Assembly: GCF_043641665.1 (NCBI RefSeq)
Contig: NC_092196.1
Coordinates: 15,249,692 to 15,313,691, forward strand
Source: Enoplosus armatus
Lineage: Eukaryota > Chordata > Actinopteri > Centrarchiformes > Enoplosidae
Direction of reading: 5' to 3'
Length of the DNA: 64,000 nucleotides
Positions 52,101 to 64,000 of this stretch are shown one piece after another. A program made the translations under genes and the position numbers. The first letter of the stretch is position 1, and every line of letters starts with the position of its first letter. Below the pieces are notes generated by a model. The model saw nothing but the letters and a program-made list of their open reading frames with translations. It was not told the origin of the DNA and ran no database searches.

Positions 52101-52679
52101 CAATCTCCTTTGTGCAACCTTTGAAATAGCTTTGCTCTGGAGGAATGACAGCCATTTAGACAAGATTTATTCTAATGTTAAAGTACAACAAGTAGTTCAT
52201 GCAAGTGTGGGGAGGAACACAGGATAACCTTCTGCTCAATACAAACAGAAAAGTCAGACTTATTTCCTCTGTGGCCTTCGGATGTACAGGAGAGCCAATA
52301 TGCTAAAAACATGTTTATTATGAGACAAAAGCATTTATCTTTTTTTTCCAACCATGTCTTGACAGATTTAAAAGTACTCTTGGCTTTGTAGTTGTTATGC
52401 AGAACAAGAAGACTATTTCGGCTATCTCTGCATATGTGAGTGATATTCCCTATAGAAATCCCGAGTGTGTTGATCAGTCTCTGCTGACTGCTGTTCTAAT
52501 GACTGAGACTCCGTGACATGTGTAGTCAATCTGCTGTAATAACCAGGTGTAGGACAGAAAGCAAGTAGCTTTGGCACTAAAGTATGTGTCACCAGTAGAG
52601 TGACTGTGAGATATTATCTGGGGGTTTTTGTCAGCCATTTCCCTCAATTCAACTTTAGACCTAATCATAATATAATGTT
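49156..52679. other. Intronic stretch, mostly unique
   Basis: No gene, RNA or transposon end recognised. The block about 51860-52080 is an AT-rich unique segment with possible regulatory texture (TTTATCTTTAATTGGC and TTTTAGATGACATTTAAC). Confidence 0.5.
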
Positions 52680-53069
52680 TAAAGGAATACTTTGACATTT
52701 TGGGCAACACTCTTATTCTCTTTCTTGCTGAGAGTTAGATCAGAGGATCGATGCCTCTCTCATGCGCAGTGATTGTGAAGCTACAGTCTTCAGGTTACTT
52801 TAGCTTAGCATAAAGATCAGAAACAGGGTCAGCTAGCCCGGCTCTGTCTAAATGTAGCAAAATCCACCTACCAGCACATCTAAAGCTCACCAGTTAACAC
52901 ACACTAAACGTGTTTGTTTAATCCATACAAAAACCTCCACCTGTTTCCACTGTTTCCACTGAGCTCAGCAGCTGCTGGCTTCATATTGACTGTACAGACT
53001 TCAATCTTCTCATCAACAACAAGAAAGTGAATAAGTGTATTTCCCAAAATGTTGAACTATTCTTTTAAT
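52680..53069 (+). mobile_element. MITE-like element, near full length (copy B)
   Basis: The left end TTTAAAGGAATACTTTGACA... (from about 52679) and right end ...TGTTGAACTATTCTTTTAA (to about 53069) are inverted copies over about 30 bp with a few mismatches, sharing the core ACATTTTGGG/CCCAAAATGT. The interior contains AAAATCCACCTACCAGCAC and CTAAAGCTCACCAGTTAACA, which match the opposite strand of copy A at 16921-16990. It is a non-autonomous DNA element with no coding capacity. Confidence 0.85.
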
Positions 53070-54374
53070 CATCCAGGTTTATTATTTGTGACAGATGTTG
53101 TGACAGAAAAGCGGCATCATGTTTAAGTCAGTTTATGCGTCTCCATGGATGTTGTGAGTTTTTTTATAACTCGAGATAAAAAAAAAATACTGTCCAATAC
53201 GATATATTCATGCTGCAATGTCATTGTCCAGCTCACTGATCTCAAAATGTTTGAATGTTTACAATTTCCTGTTTGTTCTCGGCGGAGATGACACAGCTAA
53301 ATGATTTTGACACAGATAATGAAAACAGTAAAACGCCACAGATTTAAGTGTCAGCACAGCTGTTAATTATTTTGTTCTCTAAGGCATTGCCCCTGGGGTG
53401 GTATTGAGGAAGACTTGTGTTCAGCATATTTAGGACAGCTTATGTTAATGGCAACAACACAGTGACAACTAGCTTAGTGCTATTTTCTTGCCAACAATGG
53501 TGAGTGTCTTGGCAAGTGATGTATTGAAGTCAAATCAAATTTAGAGGTCACTAGAACAACTTCATTAATGTTAACATACACTTGGCAAAGTCTGGTTTAG
53601 TTACAGTGAACAAATTAAAGTTTATTGCATTTACAATGAGGTCCGATGAAAGACGAAAACGTTTAATACTGTAAAATGACACAATATTTAATTAGAAAAT
53701 GGAGAATCAGAGAATACGTTTAGCACATTTTCCAGATTACTAAATTTTAGGATGTTTGGGATCATACTATTCATGATCAGGGATTTGGATATGTTTGTAT
53801 GAGGGGGATTGCTGTTCCTTCATGAAAAAATACACCAAACTACCAGCTGATCAGCCTGTCAGCTGTGGGGCAGGGGGCTCTTGCTGGGCTGTATGAGCTT
53901 CCATTGTGTTTCTTGTGTTGCCACTTTAGTTAAAATTGCCAAAAGGAACAACAGTGATGTGTCTTGACAGGTTTTCAGAGCAACCTCAAAGCTACTTCTA
54001 TTGCAGACAGTAGCGTTGGCTTTCAGGGTCTGAGCACAGCTCATTCCAGCTGAGATAGTGTCAATGCCATAGGCAGATTCGGCACAGAGAAATGTGTATG
54101 CAACCATGTGCTTCTCTGTCATGGTCAGGCCAGATGACAGCCAGACGGGACACTCTGTCACTCAGCTCGCAGCAGACGTGGAGGATTGTCTGGGGCCAAG
54201 AACACACTCTTGAAAACACGGCAAGAGAGAGTGTCATATCATCAAAACATCACAAAACACACTCGCTGCAAGTGAAAGTGATGTTTTTAAAGCACAAGAA
54301 GCCTCGAGGAGAACTGAAAGAAGCTCTGTGTTAAATAATGGACAGAAGTCATTGGGGTTGAGACAGCAACTTTT
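53070..54374. other. Intronic stretch without recognised features
   Basis: Unique-looking noncoding sequence with short uninformative frames. Confidence 0.55.
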
Positions 54375-54950
54375 CAAATTGATAATTTGCTAAACCCTGC
54401 CCCCAAATAGTAAACATCCAATCATAATTTAGCAACTATAACTGGGCACGGCAAGCCTGTTAAGATTTGCTTTTTTGGGATTTGTACTTTTTTAGCCTTT
54501 CCAAAACCAAAGATAAAAGATCAAAGTGCAAGAAATGTATTAAACAATGCGTTTATCTGCTCTTATTTAAGCTGAAAAGTTTGCATGTCAAGCTAACTAG
54601 CTTGTTATCCACAGCAGTAGGCTACCTTCGCATTATTTCTAAAGGCAAGGAGCATGTTCTTAGCTGTATGTACTATATTACTTTGTGAGGTTACAGGTGA
54701 CATTAGAAAAAAGACCACTTGAAAAGTGAAAAAAAATTTAAGGAGAAGGAGCCAACTCATGGGGTTTATCATTAGCATTAGCTTAGCAACAGTCTTTTCA
54801 GATGACAAAAGCCATGGAGTCATTGTTTAAAAAAACTGATCGTTATGGTAAATCTGCCACAGTTATCTCTGTTATCTGCATTATGTGTTGTGAATGTAAA
54901 GCTAGACAAGCGTTGCAATAAGGGGGGCGGGGCTTGAGGGTCAGTTGTGT
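54375..54950. repeat. Possible non-autonomous element bounded by inverted GC boxes
   Basis: CTAAACCCTGCCCCC at 54391-54405 is approximately inverted with GGGGGGCGGGGCTT at 54921-54935. Between them lies AT-rich sequence with TTAGC-type motifs typical of fish interspersed repeats (AGCTAACTAGCTTG, ATTAGCATTAGCTTAGC). The inverted ends are only about 13 bp and imperfect, and no target duplication was found. Confidence 0.35.
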
Positions 54951-56840
54951 TTGTGTCAGACCACAGAAAACACGCAGCTTTAATTTTTCAGGGATATACT
55001 AAATATTGTGTTGTCTTTCACTATATTCTTTTGGATGATACTATAGTTGAACACACTGCATGCAGAAAATTATGACAATCACTTTCTTATTTTGAAAAAA
55101 ATAGATTTTTTAAAGTAATTCATTTTAATTACATCCAATTAATCTGAATATTGAATCTGTAAATATGCAGAGTATATAGAATAGCTCGTTAATATTTGTT
55201 TTAACAGCTTCTTTTACATGCCCGTGGTGCTCCATCAGACTGCACTGAACATCTGCTCAGAGAATAACAGGGAAATACCATGGGTACACTATGTTGCTAA
55301 ATACTAATCAAATCAACATAATAAGTGTCTGATTTGATTACTAGTATGTCAGGGACTTCAAAAAACCCGTCTAGGATAACAAAATTAACCTTAAAGGTAT
55401 ACAAACACACTAGTTAGACATTTTAATTACCTGGTAGCAATTAGCATGTGTCATAAACTGAGACGTTGCCCCACATCTACACCTTATCCCTTTAAAGACA
55501 TCTTGGGTTTGCCAGCGCCTTGAGTTTTGTCCCAAGAAGCAGTTATTAAATTTAAAAGGATTCCAACTGTGTTGAGAAGAAAACAAACCCAAATTTTTTC
55601 CAGCAAGCTGCTTCTCTCAGAAAAGTAAGTCAAACCAAACACTTTTTCTGCTTTGGAGCACTTAAGCAACATGAATAATTACAGGCTTTATTGGGAATGT
55701 CTGACAACGTGGTCATGGGATTGGTTTGTGCTTGTCACAAGCTGCACATTAAGTCATCGTGAATACAGAGCTGTCCAAATGGGACTTGTACCATATCTTT
55801 ATCAATAATATAAGTCTTTTTCTCAGACTTCTGTCCCAGAAATGTCTAAAGCAGCTGCGTAAAGACCTCTGTTTGCTCTTCTTTGCTACTAGGTTTGACA
55901 AAGATCAGTTTAAGAAATGCAAAGTGTAAAAGAAGTATGCTTGTTTGCAAAAGTGACGTTATCATGATGGGACCTCATCATTCTTGGTCACTTAAACAAA
56001 ATATAAACATAGGGAAAACTGAATGCATATGAGGCTTATCTCAACTCCCTCTGACAGGCGCGAGGCTGGTCACTTCAGGGTTTTTGTTTGAGATGTCAGC
56101 ATCCTTAGCTGTGAGGAATAATGAACATCCTGAAGGAGAATAAAGCATCTTTTAATAGCCTTCTGTCTTGCTGAGGTAAAAGTCAACGTGGAGACCATTT
56201 ATAATGAGGCAATCATCAGGTGGACCTCATGATAATATTGTTTCTCATAATATGCCCTGAAATTCTCCTGGCTCACAAACCTTCCCCCAGACAAGCAGCA
56301 GAACTCTTCCCGAGCTCGTTACTCTGGAATAACCAGCAACACATTACATGCTTCTGCAGTGTGTGAATATTAACATGAATCATGCAAAGTGCCGAAGGTT
56401 TTGCACACAACGACAGTCAGCAGGGCTTGTAAAGATTAGCAGTGCCTGTTGACTTGAAAACGTACATTTGAAATGTGATCATGTGAACAACTAAGCAGAG
56501 GATTAATTGAGGAGAAAATTCTTTCCGACAGGCTTTTAACTGCTATGCTCAGATATAAAAACTGTCCATTAAAAGCATTAATAACTCTATACCCATTTCA
56601 GTTCATCTGAGATTATCCTTGTTGAAACCACTTTTGGTTTCATAATTTCTTCAAGATACAAGTGGTGGGAGAGGCCAACAGTTTGAAATTTACAGTTTAA
56701 ACCATGAAGCATAAATCCTCCTTGTGTGGAAGATGACTGTGGTGTGTAATATTAATTACAACAACATCTGCTCAGTGAAACTGCAGGAAGTGAAAAAAAT
56801 GAATGCACTGTGAATCCAATTCTACTAAAACTGAAAAAAA
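54951..56840. other. Intronic stretch without recognised genes
   Basis: Unique-looking DNA. The segment about 56100-56270 has AT-rich homeodomain-like content and could be regulatory. Frames are short and unconvincing. Confidence 0.5.
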
Positions 56841-56871
56841 CAACCATATTATGTTCTGCATAATATGGTTG
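56841..56871. repeat. Perfect 13-bp-arm hairpin
   Basis: The arms CAACCATATTATG (56841-56853) and CATAATATGGTTG (56859-56871) are exact reverse complements around a 5-nt loop. It is AT-rich and lies about 90 bp upstream of the Tc1-like remnant, so it may be part of transposon debris. Confidence 0.85.
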
Positions 56872-56957
56872 ATAATATAATATAATATCATTCACAACAT
56901 TACCTGTTGCTCTTTTTCTAAAGCTACAAGGACACTTGAACATTACACCCACATGTG

Positions 56958-57328
56958 ATTGTTGAACGTGTCATTCCAAAACCAAAACCAAAACCATGGG
57001 CGTTAATCTGCTGCTACAACTGCTTTCACTCTTCTGGGAAGGCTTTCCACAAGAGCCAGGCTGCAGGGATTTGCTCCCAGTCAGCCACAAGAGCATCAGT
57101 GAGGTCAACCACTGATGTTGTGATGAGGCCTTGCTCACAGCCGGTGTTCCAGTTCATCCAAAAAGGTGTTAGATGCGGTTGAGTTCAGGGCTCTGAGCTA
57201 GCTGGTCAAGTTATTTAACACCAAAACATGTGGGCCTGGTTTTGTGCACGGGGGCAATGTCATGTTGAAACAGGAAAGGGTCTTCCCCAAACTGTTGCCA
57301 CGAAGCTGGAAGCACACTTTTGTCTGAA
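56958..57328 (-). mobile_element. Tc1-like transposase remnant, part 1
   Basis: The minus strand encodes recognisable Tc1/mariner transposase pieces: LVESLPRR (57053-57031), a QQFGEDPFLFQHD block (about 57300-57261, with the second catalytic Asp of the DDE triad) followed by APVHK, and an LDQLAQSPELN stretch corresponding to the family LDWPAQSPDLN. Stop codons interrupt it, and the codon expected for the third acidic residue after LNxI is now a stop, so it cannot be active. A CCAAAA triplication (about 56976-56995) lies at its edge. The alignment is interrupted at about 57328 by an L2-type insertion and resumes at about 57833. Confidence 0.8.
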
Positions 57329-57832
57329 AAAGTAAAAGTTCATTTAATTGTTTTTAAAGCCCTAAATAACCTGGCACTTCACTATAACACTGACATTTCA
57401 TTTTGTGTTCCCACTAGAACCCTCTGATCTTCCACTGCCTCCCTTCTAGGTGTTAGTAATATTTACCACAAGAAACCTGCTCAGGCTGCTTTGCGTTTTA
57501 TGGCCCTAAACTGTGGAAAGACCCCCCCTCTTGGATCTTAGAACAGCAACCCTTTTCTTATATTAAAGACTTATCTTTTTGATCTGGTTTTTAATTTGAG
57601 GTAATCCAACTTCATCAGCTCTTAATCTTATTTACATTTTAATATTCATATCATTTTTTCCTGTTGGTTTACTGGTATTGTTTTATTGCATTGTTTTGAA
57701 ACATTTTATTGTTTATTTTCATTCATGTTTTTGGCCTAACATTGTTTTTAATCCTGTGTTGTAAAGCTCTTTGGGCTACATCTTTGTATGAAAGGTGCTA
57801 CAAATAAAGTTAGTGCTACTATTAATTAAATA
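57329..57832 (+). mobile_element. L2-type LINE 3' fragment inserted in the Tc1-like element
   Basis: On + the sequence encodes decayed pieces of the C-terminus of CR1/L2-type ORF2: LIVFKALNNLA (about 57340-57372), a TRTL-SS block and LKTYLF-like sequence. The 3' UTR ends in GTAAAGCTCTTTGGGCTACA and AAAGGTGCTACAAATAAAG, the typical terminus of fish L2-type elements. Frameshifts and stops are present. Its two edges coincide with the break in the surrounding Tc1 sequence, so it inserted later than the Tc1 element. Confidence 0.78.
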
Positions 57833-57930
57833 TAATTGTATGCTGTAGCATTAACATTTATCTTAATTGGAACTAAGTAGCCCAAACCATGAAACAACAG
57901 ACCAAAGGTACACAAAACCATAAAGTGTAT
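57833..57930 (-). mobile_element. Tc1-like transposase remnant, part 2
   Basis: Directly after the L2 fragment, TTGTATGCTGTAGCATTAAC and TTGGAACTAAGTAGCCCAAA resume the same Tc1-like family sequence that broke off at 57328. The family normally reads ...TTGTC-AAAATGTCTTGGTATGCTG-AGCATTAA across this point. The rest of the transposase is absent, so the element was truncated as well as split. Confidence 0.65.
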
Positions 57931-60689
57931 GGTTGTATCGTTTTGCCATAGGATTTTAGAAGGATTTTAACAGCAACAGCAACTTTTTTGTTAAATGAAA
58001 TAGCAGCTGGATATTCCTCCCCTCATCCTTGTACTTCACTAAATATCTGACTGGTGGAGATAAACAAAGATCACTTGAAGAAACAAACTGTTTTCGGATG
58101 TTTGAATGAGCTGATAAAATCACTGAGGAGGGCTTTTGGAGAAGTAGTTTTGAGCTTTCCTTGCGCATTCATTGCCTAAACAGATCCTTATTGAAGAGAA
58201 TATGAAGTTGCATTGTGATGTGAATTATATCTGAACTGCCATTACAAGATTACAAGATGCGTCTGCTAACAGCGAGCTACAGCGGGCTCTTGTTCGCTGT
58301 TTTTGTAAGCTCTTGACGAAAGCATAAGCCTTTCAGAAGCACTCTATTCTATCACTGTTATCATGAGAATATATTGCTTGTATGTGCAAGACTCATTAGG
58401 CAATTAATTTATTGTATAACTTCACACACCCCGGTGTCCAATTTGATTTATGAGAGCAGACAGATAGTAAAATTATATTCTTCCAATGACCAGAGCCTTT
58501 CTTTCATACGAGGGGAGGGTCCACATCCACTGCAGTGTAACATGGAGAGGTCAAGGATGGGTCAGCTTCAATGGTGTACACACCAAAGACTGTTTTTCTT
58601 GGATGATAAATCAGTGAAGAGCTCACAGTGGTTAATGATGTACTGTGTAGTAACAAAGATCTGCCTCACTGAAGGAAACCTGGGCACTGACAGAGACAAC
58701 GCACCAGTTCACAGCCCAGTTTTCTGTTGTTTGAAAGATAGAAAGGGAAGTCAAGTCACGATAACAGCACGCTGAATTTGTTATTGAAAATGTCATGTTT
58801 CCAAAAAGTAGTTTTTTAAATTTACATGTGGATATATGTATTCACATATTGCATACGTCTTTGTAATGTACCTTCAGTGTAAGACGTTACAGCGGGAGGA
58901 GCACCAAAAAGCCGCAATGCAGTTTGCTCTGCCAAATCATCTGATCACAGTGCTTAATTGAATACTGATGTGAAACGCGGACAGCTAGAGATAGCAGAGC
59001 AGGTTTCACAAGTAATTAAAACATGCTACTCAGCCCATATGGATAATTTGCTTTAACTCACTTATCCTCTGTGCTGGAAGTGGACCTGCTTTAAGTATTG
59101 ATAAAGGACTTTCATGGTCAGCAATATGTTTGCATCTCAGAAAATGAATGCACATGTGTCAACATATGCAGTAATGAAGTTATTATTCAGCTCTTTTTTT
59201 TAGCAGGTTTTAATCAGGTAGACTTCTGAAATATATTCCAGGAGACCCCCCACCCAGCGACAGGAAATATTCAGATAACATCAATGTACAAGGATGTGTT
59301 TGGTAGAAGTGCAGAATACTGACAATTGTTTTATAAGGACAACAGGAACTTAGGTTCAACAGACTAGAGTCTACATGTTGCTTTTGCAAATATGCATTTA
59401 TCAGTTAATAAGTATGTGCATTGGGATAGTGTGGTGCACAGTATGTCTCTCAGTGCATTATCCAGTCAGCAAGTTTTCTTTGGCAGAGGTGTGGGCCAAA
59501 TAAACAGCCAAGTCGTGGCACAGATTTGGTGGGGAATGATGTCAAATTTGCAGCCAAGTTGAACCATAGCGCTGACATACCTTTACCAACAGTAAACCTG
59601 TTGGGAATAACTGATGTGACTTCCTTCAGAATTAAATTTCATCCAATGCAATTGTTGAGCAGGTTGAGGTACAGTATTGAGGTACAGGCCATATGTTACC
59701 TGAAAGCAGGTGACTTGAAACCTGGTTTCCATGGTGCTATAGCCACACATATACTGTCTGGCCCTCGGCTGCTAGTTATTATCTGAGCTGTTTACTTAAA
59801 TGCTGCGCGATGCCTCCGAATGTGGAGGTATGCTGAAACATACATGGTGATGGAGCAAACGTGATCAGCCATTCCATTTCTAAGCCAACTGTGCCAGTAA
59901 ATTGCCTCGTGACCTGAATAGTATCTGGTGTCTGTTATCTTTCAAACAAAACATCACAAGAAACTCAGTGGTTGTTTTAGTTTTATTTCTCCGACTTGCT
60001 GTCAGAGGAAACTTGACCTCATGATGCTCAAACCAGTTCGTGTGAGCGATCAAGCGTGACTGCTCGGGCTAAGGAGTTAATCACTATCGCTATATTTTGA
60101 AATTCATTCTTCCCCCCATGGTCTATGCAGAATACCAAAAACATCAACCGTCATACTCACAAAACCACGTTATCACGTATGTTAAATCCCAGTAACACAC
60201 ATTAAACATTTCATAGACATTGTTTTCCACTTCAAAATAGCACAATGAAACCAACATCGGAGGATATTTAAAATGTCAAAATGACTCAGGTATCAACAAG
60301 TCACAATTTATTCAAGTTACAATATAAGTTTATGTCATTCTGTGTTCCAACAACACAAGGATTATAACCGATAATAATAATTTAATAATTTATCACTTTG
60401 CACTTGTCCAGATGACACAGCAGTGAAGTGGCTGCACATCTCCCAACAGAATAACTTGTGTTTATGTGTTTGGGGCAGCGGATTATTTTTGCATTTAACA
60501 CCCTTGTCTTCTAAATTAATTGCAAATTGCTGTGTGACACTGAAGCCCTCAGTCACTCCATGAAATTACTTGGAGAAACTGTTTCATTGAAGATCACTTC
60601 ACTTTAGTCCCTGAATCTTGTTTTAGTACCTGGATCCTTTTATTGTTGACATTTATTAGTATTAGTTAAGTATTTTTGTCTTTTGTGCT
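57931..60689. other. Intronic stretch without recognised features
   Basis: Noncoding, AT-rich. A 133-codon frame at 58374-58775 (+) has no recognisable domain and is treated as chance. Confidence 0.55.
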
Positions 60690-61213
60690 GATTTAAACAC
60701 ACAGTATGTCATTTCTACTTGTAGGGGTCTCTCATTCAAAACAATAACAAAAGACGTAGTTTGATGATGTCGTGAAGTAGCGTGGGATCATGGGAGTTGT
60801 TGTCTTCATCTGACGTGACTCAGGCAGAAATCATGTTCACGGACGACGAAATGTATTAAAGTTTTATTCACGTTACATTTATTCACGTTATGTAATTTCA
60901 TTCTAATGATCGCTGCAAGTACCGTTAGCTAACGTAACGTTTACTTTCTAACTTACCATTAGATGAGTCGACTACAGAGACAATTAAGGAAAAAAATGAT
61001 TGTATTCCTTTCTTCCTCACTCTTTGAAGTATCATCTAGTGTTTCCATGGAAGTTAGAGCAACTACGCACCATTATCTTCAATAAAATTACAGAAGTTTT
61101 GTGTTTGAACACTGTTGGAAACATTTGGGATAATGTAAGAAGACAACTCAACAAAATATATTACATAGGTCTCGACATTTTAATGCGGAAATGTTACATA
61201 TTATGCCTTTAAA
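60690..61213. mobile_element. MITE-like non-autonomous element
   Basis: The left part, ACACAGTATGTCATTTCTAC (60700) with GGGTCTCTCATTCAAAACAA, and the right end GAAATGTTACATATTATGCC TTTAA (to 61213) match a recurrent fish MITE whose ends are imperfect inverted repeats (core GTATGTCATTTC against GAAATGTTACATAT). The interior has TTAGCTAACGTAACG-type sequence. A 70-codon frame at its right end is not a gene. Confidence 0.65.
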
Positions 61214-63484
61214 CTGGAATATACTCAAAACCATTTGCGTGATAATTAGAATTTAGAAACATGTTGTTCTGCAGTTTTAAATGAATGAAAAGTAGCTTAA
61301 CATGAGCAGAACATGTGAGGACAACAATAGAAAAAAACTGGAGATTAAGGCTTAATATTTGCTTTTATTCTATCTATAAACATTTGACACATTTCTCTCT
61401 AAGCTCTCCCTTTGGCAGCCTGGATTACACAAGTTATCTCTAAAACATTATCCTGCATTTGTGATGTGTGTTTATGGCAAATTCACTGGCTGTGTCAAAC
61501 TACCTCTGCTTGGGAGATTAAGGGTGTGCATGGGGTTTACTGGAAGTGCTCAAACAAGCTGCTCAAAGGGCTGAGGGCTATACCAAGATCCATTCAAGGA
61601 TTACATGCTCATATCTCCTCCCATCTTGAGTATTGAAAACCAGCGAGATGTTCAATGACTTGCAACAGCCATTTCACAGCCGAGGTGTTGTCTGTCCATT
61701 TTCTCAACAAAAAAAGGATATCTTTCTGTTGGTTTTGGGCTGTAACCAGCAGAAGTAATGCGGAACAGCCATAATAAACAGGTTAGAGGTCCTGCAGAGG
61801 CTTTGGTCGGTGTTCGTTCAATATTATATTTGCAAGTCTTTGAGTCAGTGAAAGTGGGAGGGCACATGCTTTGATCCTGAGAATTATTAAATATACATGA
61901 CAGAAAGAGAGACATTTTATGGAGTGGTTGTTTAGGTGCCATGTTTTCTTTCTGACAGCAGCGGACCCACTCATACTTCTGAGATAGGTCCTTTTCATAG
62001 TGGACTCTAATCCCGTCAGTCTTCAGCAGGTATGAAACTCCAGGAGGAGAAGCAATCCATTGAGATTAAGGTGTTAGATTAAATCTAACTATGATTAAAT
62101 AACCAACCATTATATGACTGTAGCAAATTAATTTCCCCAGTGTCATGTCAGCCTGGCTTACACAGTCTGTGGAGCCAACTGTGAGCTGCTGATATTAGCT
62201 GTAGTCATACCAGCTTTGGAATAGAAAAGCCAACCTGGTGTCTGGAATCTTTACAGAAGTCACAGTAAAAATAAAAGCTCCCTGAAGACAAACAAGAATT
62301 TAAGGATGCCAAACTCTGCATTTGCATTCCCAAAATCGACACCCTGAAAAACAGAAGCACCCTAAAAAGGGCTTTTTGTCAGACCTAAGAGAAAACATTC
62401 ATGTTCTTCTACTGTACAAGTAAACAGTAAGTCTTACATTAAAGAACCTTTTCTGTGCTTTTGCCTGTCTGCAGTCGTAAATATAACTGTCACTCAGCAC
62501 ATTTGAGTGTGATGTAAGTATGAAAGCTGGGGCTATTAAGCTTGTGTCAAATGAAAGCGCGCTTGAGGCGCTCCAAACTGGTCATAGCTGGCATTTATAT
62601 GGTAAGCAAATAGAATATCCACCATGGAAATGAGCTTTTCTAAATGAAAAAAATTGCTCAGCTTTTGTGCACATACGATAGTGGGAGATAAATATCTCAT
62701 GAATGATAGCAGCTCGCATGGCAGGTGAACTATTTCAGCTTTTTTTTCTCTCCCAGCAGACTGAAGCAACAGTCTGAATTGAGCAATCTCTGCCAGCTAA
62801 AGCACAATTTGGATTAGCAAGAGCCCCACTGATAGGTCAGCTTAGCCCGTAATGGAGCAGCTTAGGCCTTGTCTGCATGATTATAAAATTCTTAGCAGCC
62901 GATTTCCTTGCATCCAGATGTTACATTACAAACATCTCTGCCTCTTTTTAAGCTCAACACAAATTTAAATCACAGGGACATAAAATGATGCACTTTTGAA
63001 ATATCTCTGCCTTTATGATGCATTTTGACAATAAACCTAATTGTGACTGTACTGCTGTTTCTCATAAATGTCTAAATAATCTTTATAGCTGTAAAAGATT
63101 TCATGCAATGCTCATTTCTCATTTATTTGACACATTTCATTTATTGGAAAAGTAATTATCTTGGACATGATTTTGCCTTTTCATCTGTTCGCTGCATCAA
63201 AGCATCATAATGTCAACTTTAACAACATTTTTAACTACTTTCGACACAGCAGACATTTCAGTTGTGACACTTCATCGAGGACTGCTGGCATTTGAAGAAT
63301 GTCTTTTAGTTAATTGATATTTAGCCGCTCAGTCATTTTGTTCACACTTTGCTTTTAAATTGCCATAAATTCCTCAGTTGAGTTTGTGGCTGCGCTTTAA
63401 ATTAGAGCTCCCTCCAGACTGTTCCAGCTGTTTTGATGAAACACACTGATGATAAAGCGAATTGTCCCTCATGTCACGGATACT

Positions 63485-63487
<3 letters not shown>
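61214..63487. other. Intronic stretch, mostly unique
   Basis: No gene recognised. The segment about 62790-62930 is unique, with GGATTAGC and TTATAAAATTC-type motifs, and could be a regulatory element. Confidence 0.5.

Positions 63488-63535
<48 letters not shown>
63488..63535. repeat. (GT)24 microsatellite
   Basis: An uninterrupted GT array of 48 bp, the longest pure GT tract in the window. Confidence 0.97.
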
Positions 63536-63538
<3 letters not shown>

Positions 63539-64000
63539 CCTCAGTGAACTCGCCTACACGAAGGATTCAAGGGTGTATTGTTAATAATAGTGATTCTCAG
63601 CAGCGTTCTCAGCACAATCAATAAACAGGTACAACAGGCCAAGACAAGGTTAAAGGTTTTAACGGTTCATAAGTGGTGTTGTCAATGATGGAAATTAGTT
63701 GAAAAGCAGATTACCAGAAAAATCAATTGTTTTTCCTCGCAAATGACAGTCCAAATGTGAGAACTGCGGTGTGGTTTAATCAGTTTCAAAGTGCAGTCTG
63801 GCTGAAAAGGCGCTTCTGATTTCACTCGGAGGACTTTTACCTTATCATATACAATGCAGACACTTCCACTATTCACAAAAATGAATACATGTATCTTATA
63901 TTCATCAACGACCCCCACCTGCTCACATTAGTCAACAAACGTATTGTTTAGGGGATCAGTTCTTCTAAGCGTGAATTATACAATGACAATCACAATCACT
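63536..64000. other. Intronic sequence to window end
   Basis: Noncoding, with nothing recognisable. The window ends inside the intron. Confidence 0.55.

Larger units (their letters stand above)
9143..64000 (+). other. hs3st4: hs3st4 intron 1 (partial, at least 54.8 kb)
   Basis: No frame in this stretch resembles the second HS3ST coding exon, which would be an open block of about 200 codons with the rest of the sulfotransferase domain. Mammalian HS3ST4 has two coding exons split by an intron of hundreds of kilobases, so a long intron is expected. No other gene is recognisable on either strand. Contents are repeats, microsatellites and unique AT-rich sequence, listed separately. A noncoding RNA or a nested small gene cannot be excluded. 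Confidence 0.8.

Noticed and set aside
58374..58775. 133-codon + frame
   Set aside because: Composition and content resemble random translation of AT-rich DNA; no domain seen.
9143..64000. Second coding exon of hs3st4
   Set aside because: No frame contains the remaining sulfotransferase domain (about 200 codons), so it lies beyond the window.

Overview
This is nuclear DNA from a vertebrate, almost certainly a ray-finned (probably percomorph) fish. It is AT-rich, mostly noncoding, carries long (GT/CA)n microsatellites, and holds decayed teleost-type transposons: L1-type, L2-type and RTE-type LINE pieces, a Tc1-like remnant and several MITE-like elements. No bacterial-style gene packing, operon, CRISPR array or prophage is present. 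The species cannot be named from the sequence alone.

The only protein-coding sequence I can support is the first coding exon of a heparan sulfate 3-O-sulfotransferase, best matched to hs3st4. It runs 8541-9136 on the + strand. It encodes a short cytoplasmic tail, a type II membrane anchor, a variable Golgi stem and the first part of the sulfotransferase domain, with the PAPS-binding loop and the presumed catalytic Glu183. It ends at a strong GTGAGT donor. The second coding exon is not in the window, so everything from 9137 to 64000 is read as the first part of a very long intron (at least 54.8 kb).

Layout: 1 to about 7630 is upstream intergenic sequence with a MITE with 14-bp terminal repeats (1652-1909), a 22-bp-arm hairpin (3878-3932) and a dispersed fish repeat (about 6308-6675). 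About 7630-8540 is the promoter and 5' leader, richer in CpG, with up to four upstream ORFs; one overlaps the hs3st4 start codon out of frame. The intron holds two inverted-orientation copies of one MITE family (16790-17118 and 52680-53069), LINE 3' tails (17270-17553, 22575-22632, 48930-49155), a partly tandem dispersed repeat (24655-24965), an L1-type ORF2 remnant (43940-44640), an L2-type fragment nested inside a Tc1-like transposon (56958-57930), further MITE-like elements, four large GT/CA arrays, and several unique AT-rich stretches that look like candidate conserved regulatory elements.

No multi-gene novel system is visible. The most interesting points are the layered uORF arrangement at the hs3st4 start, the compact 3878-3932 hairpin, a perfect palindromic RFX-type X-box at 48788-48801, and the nested transposons near 57 kb. 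Family assignments of repeats rest on recognition of characteristic motifs and not on database searches.
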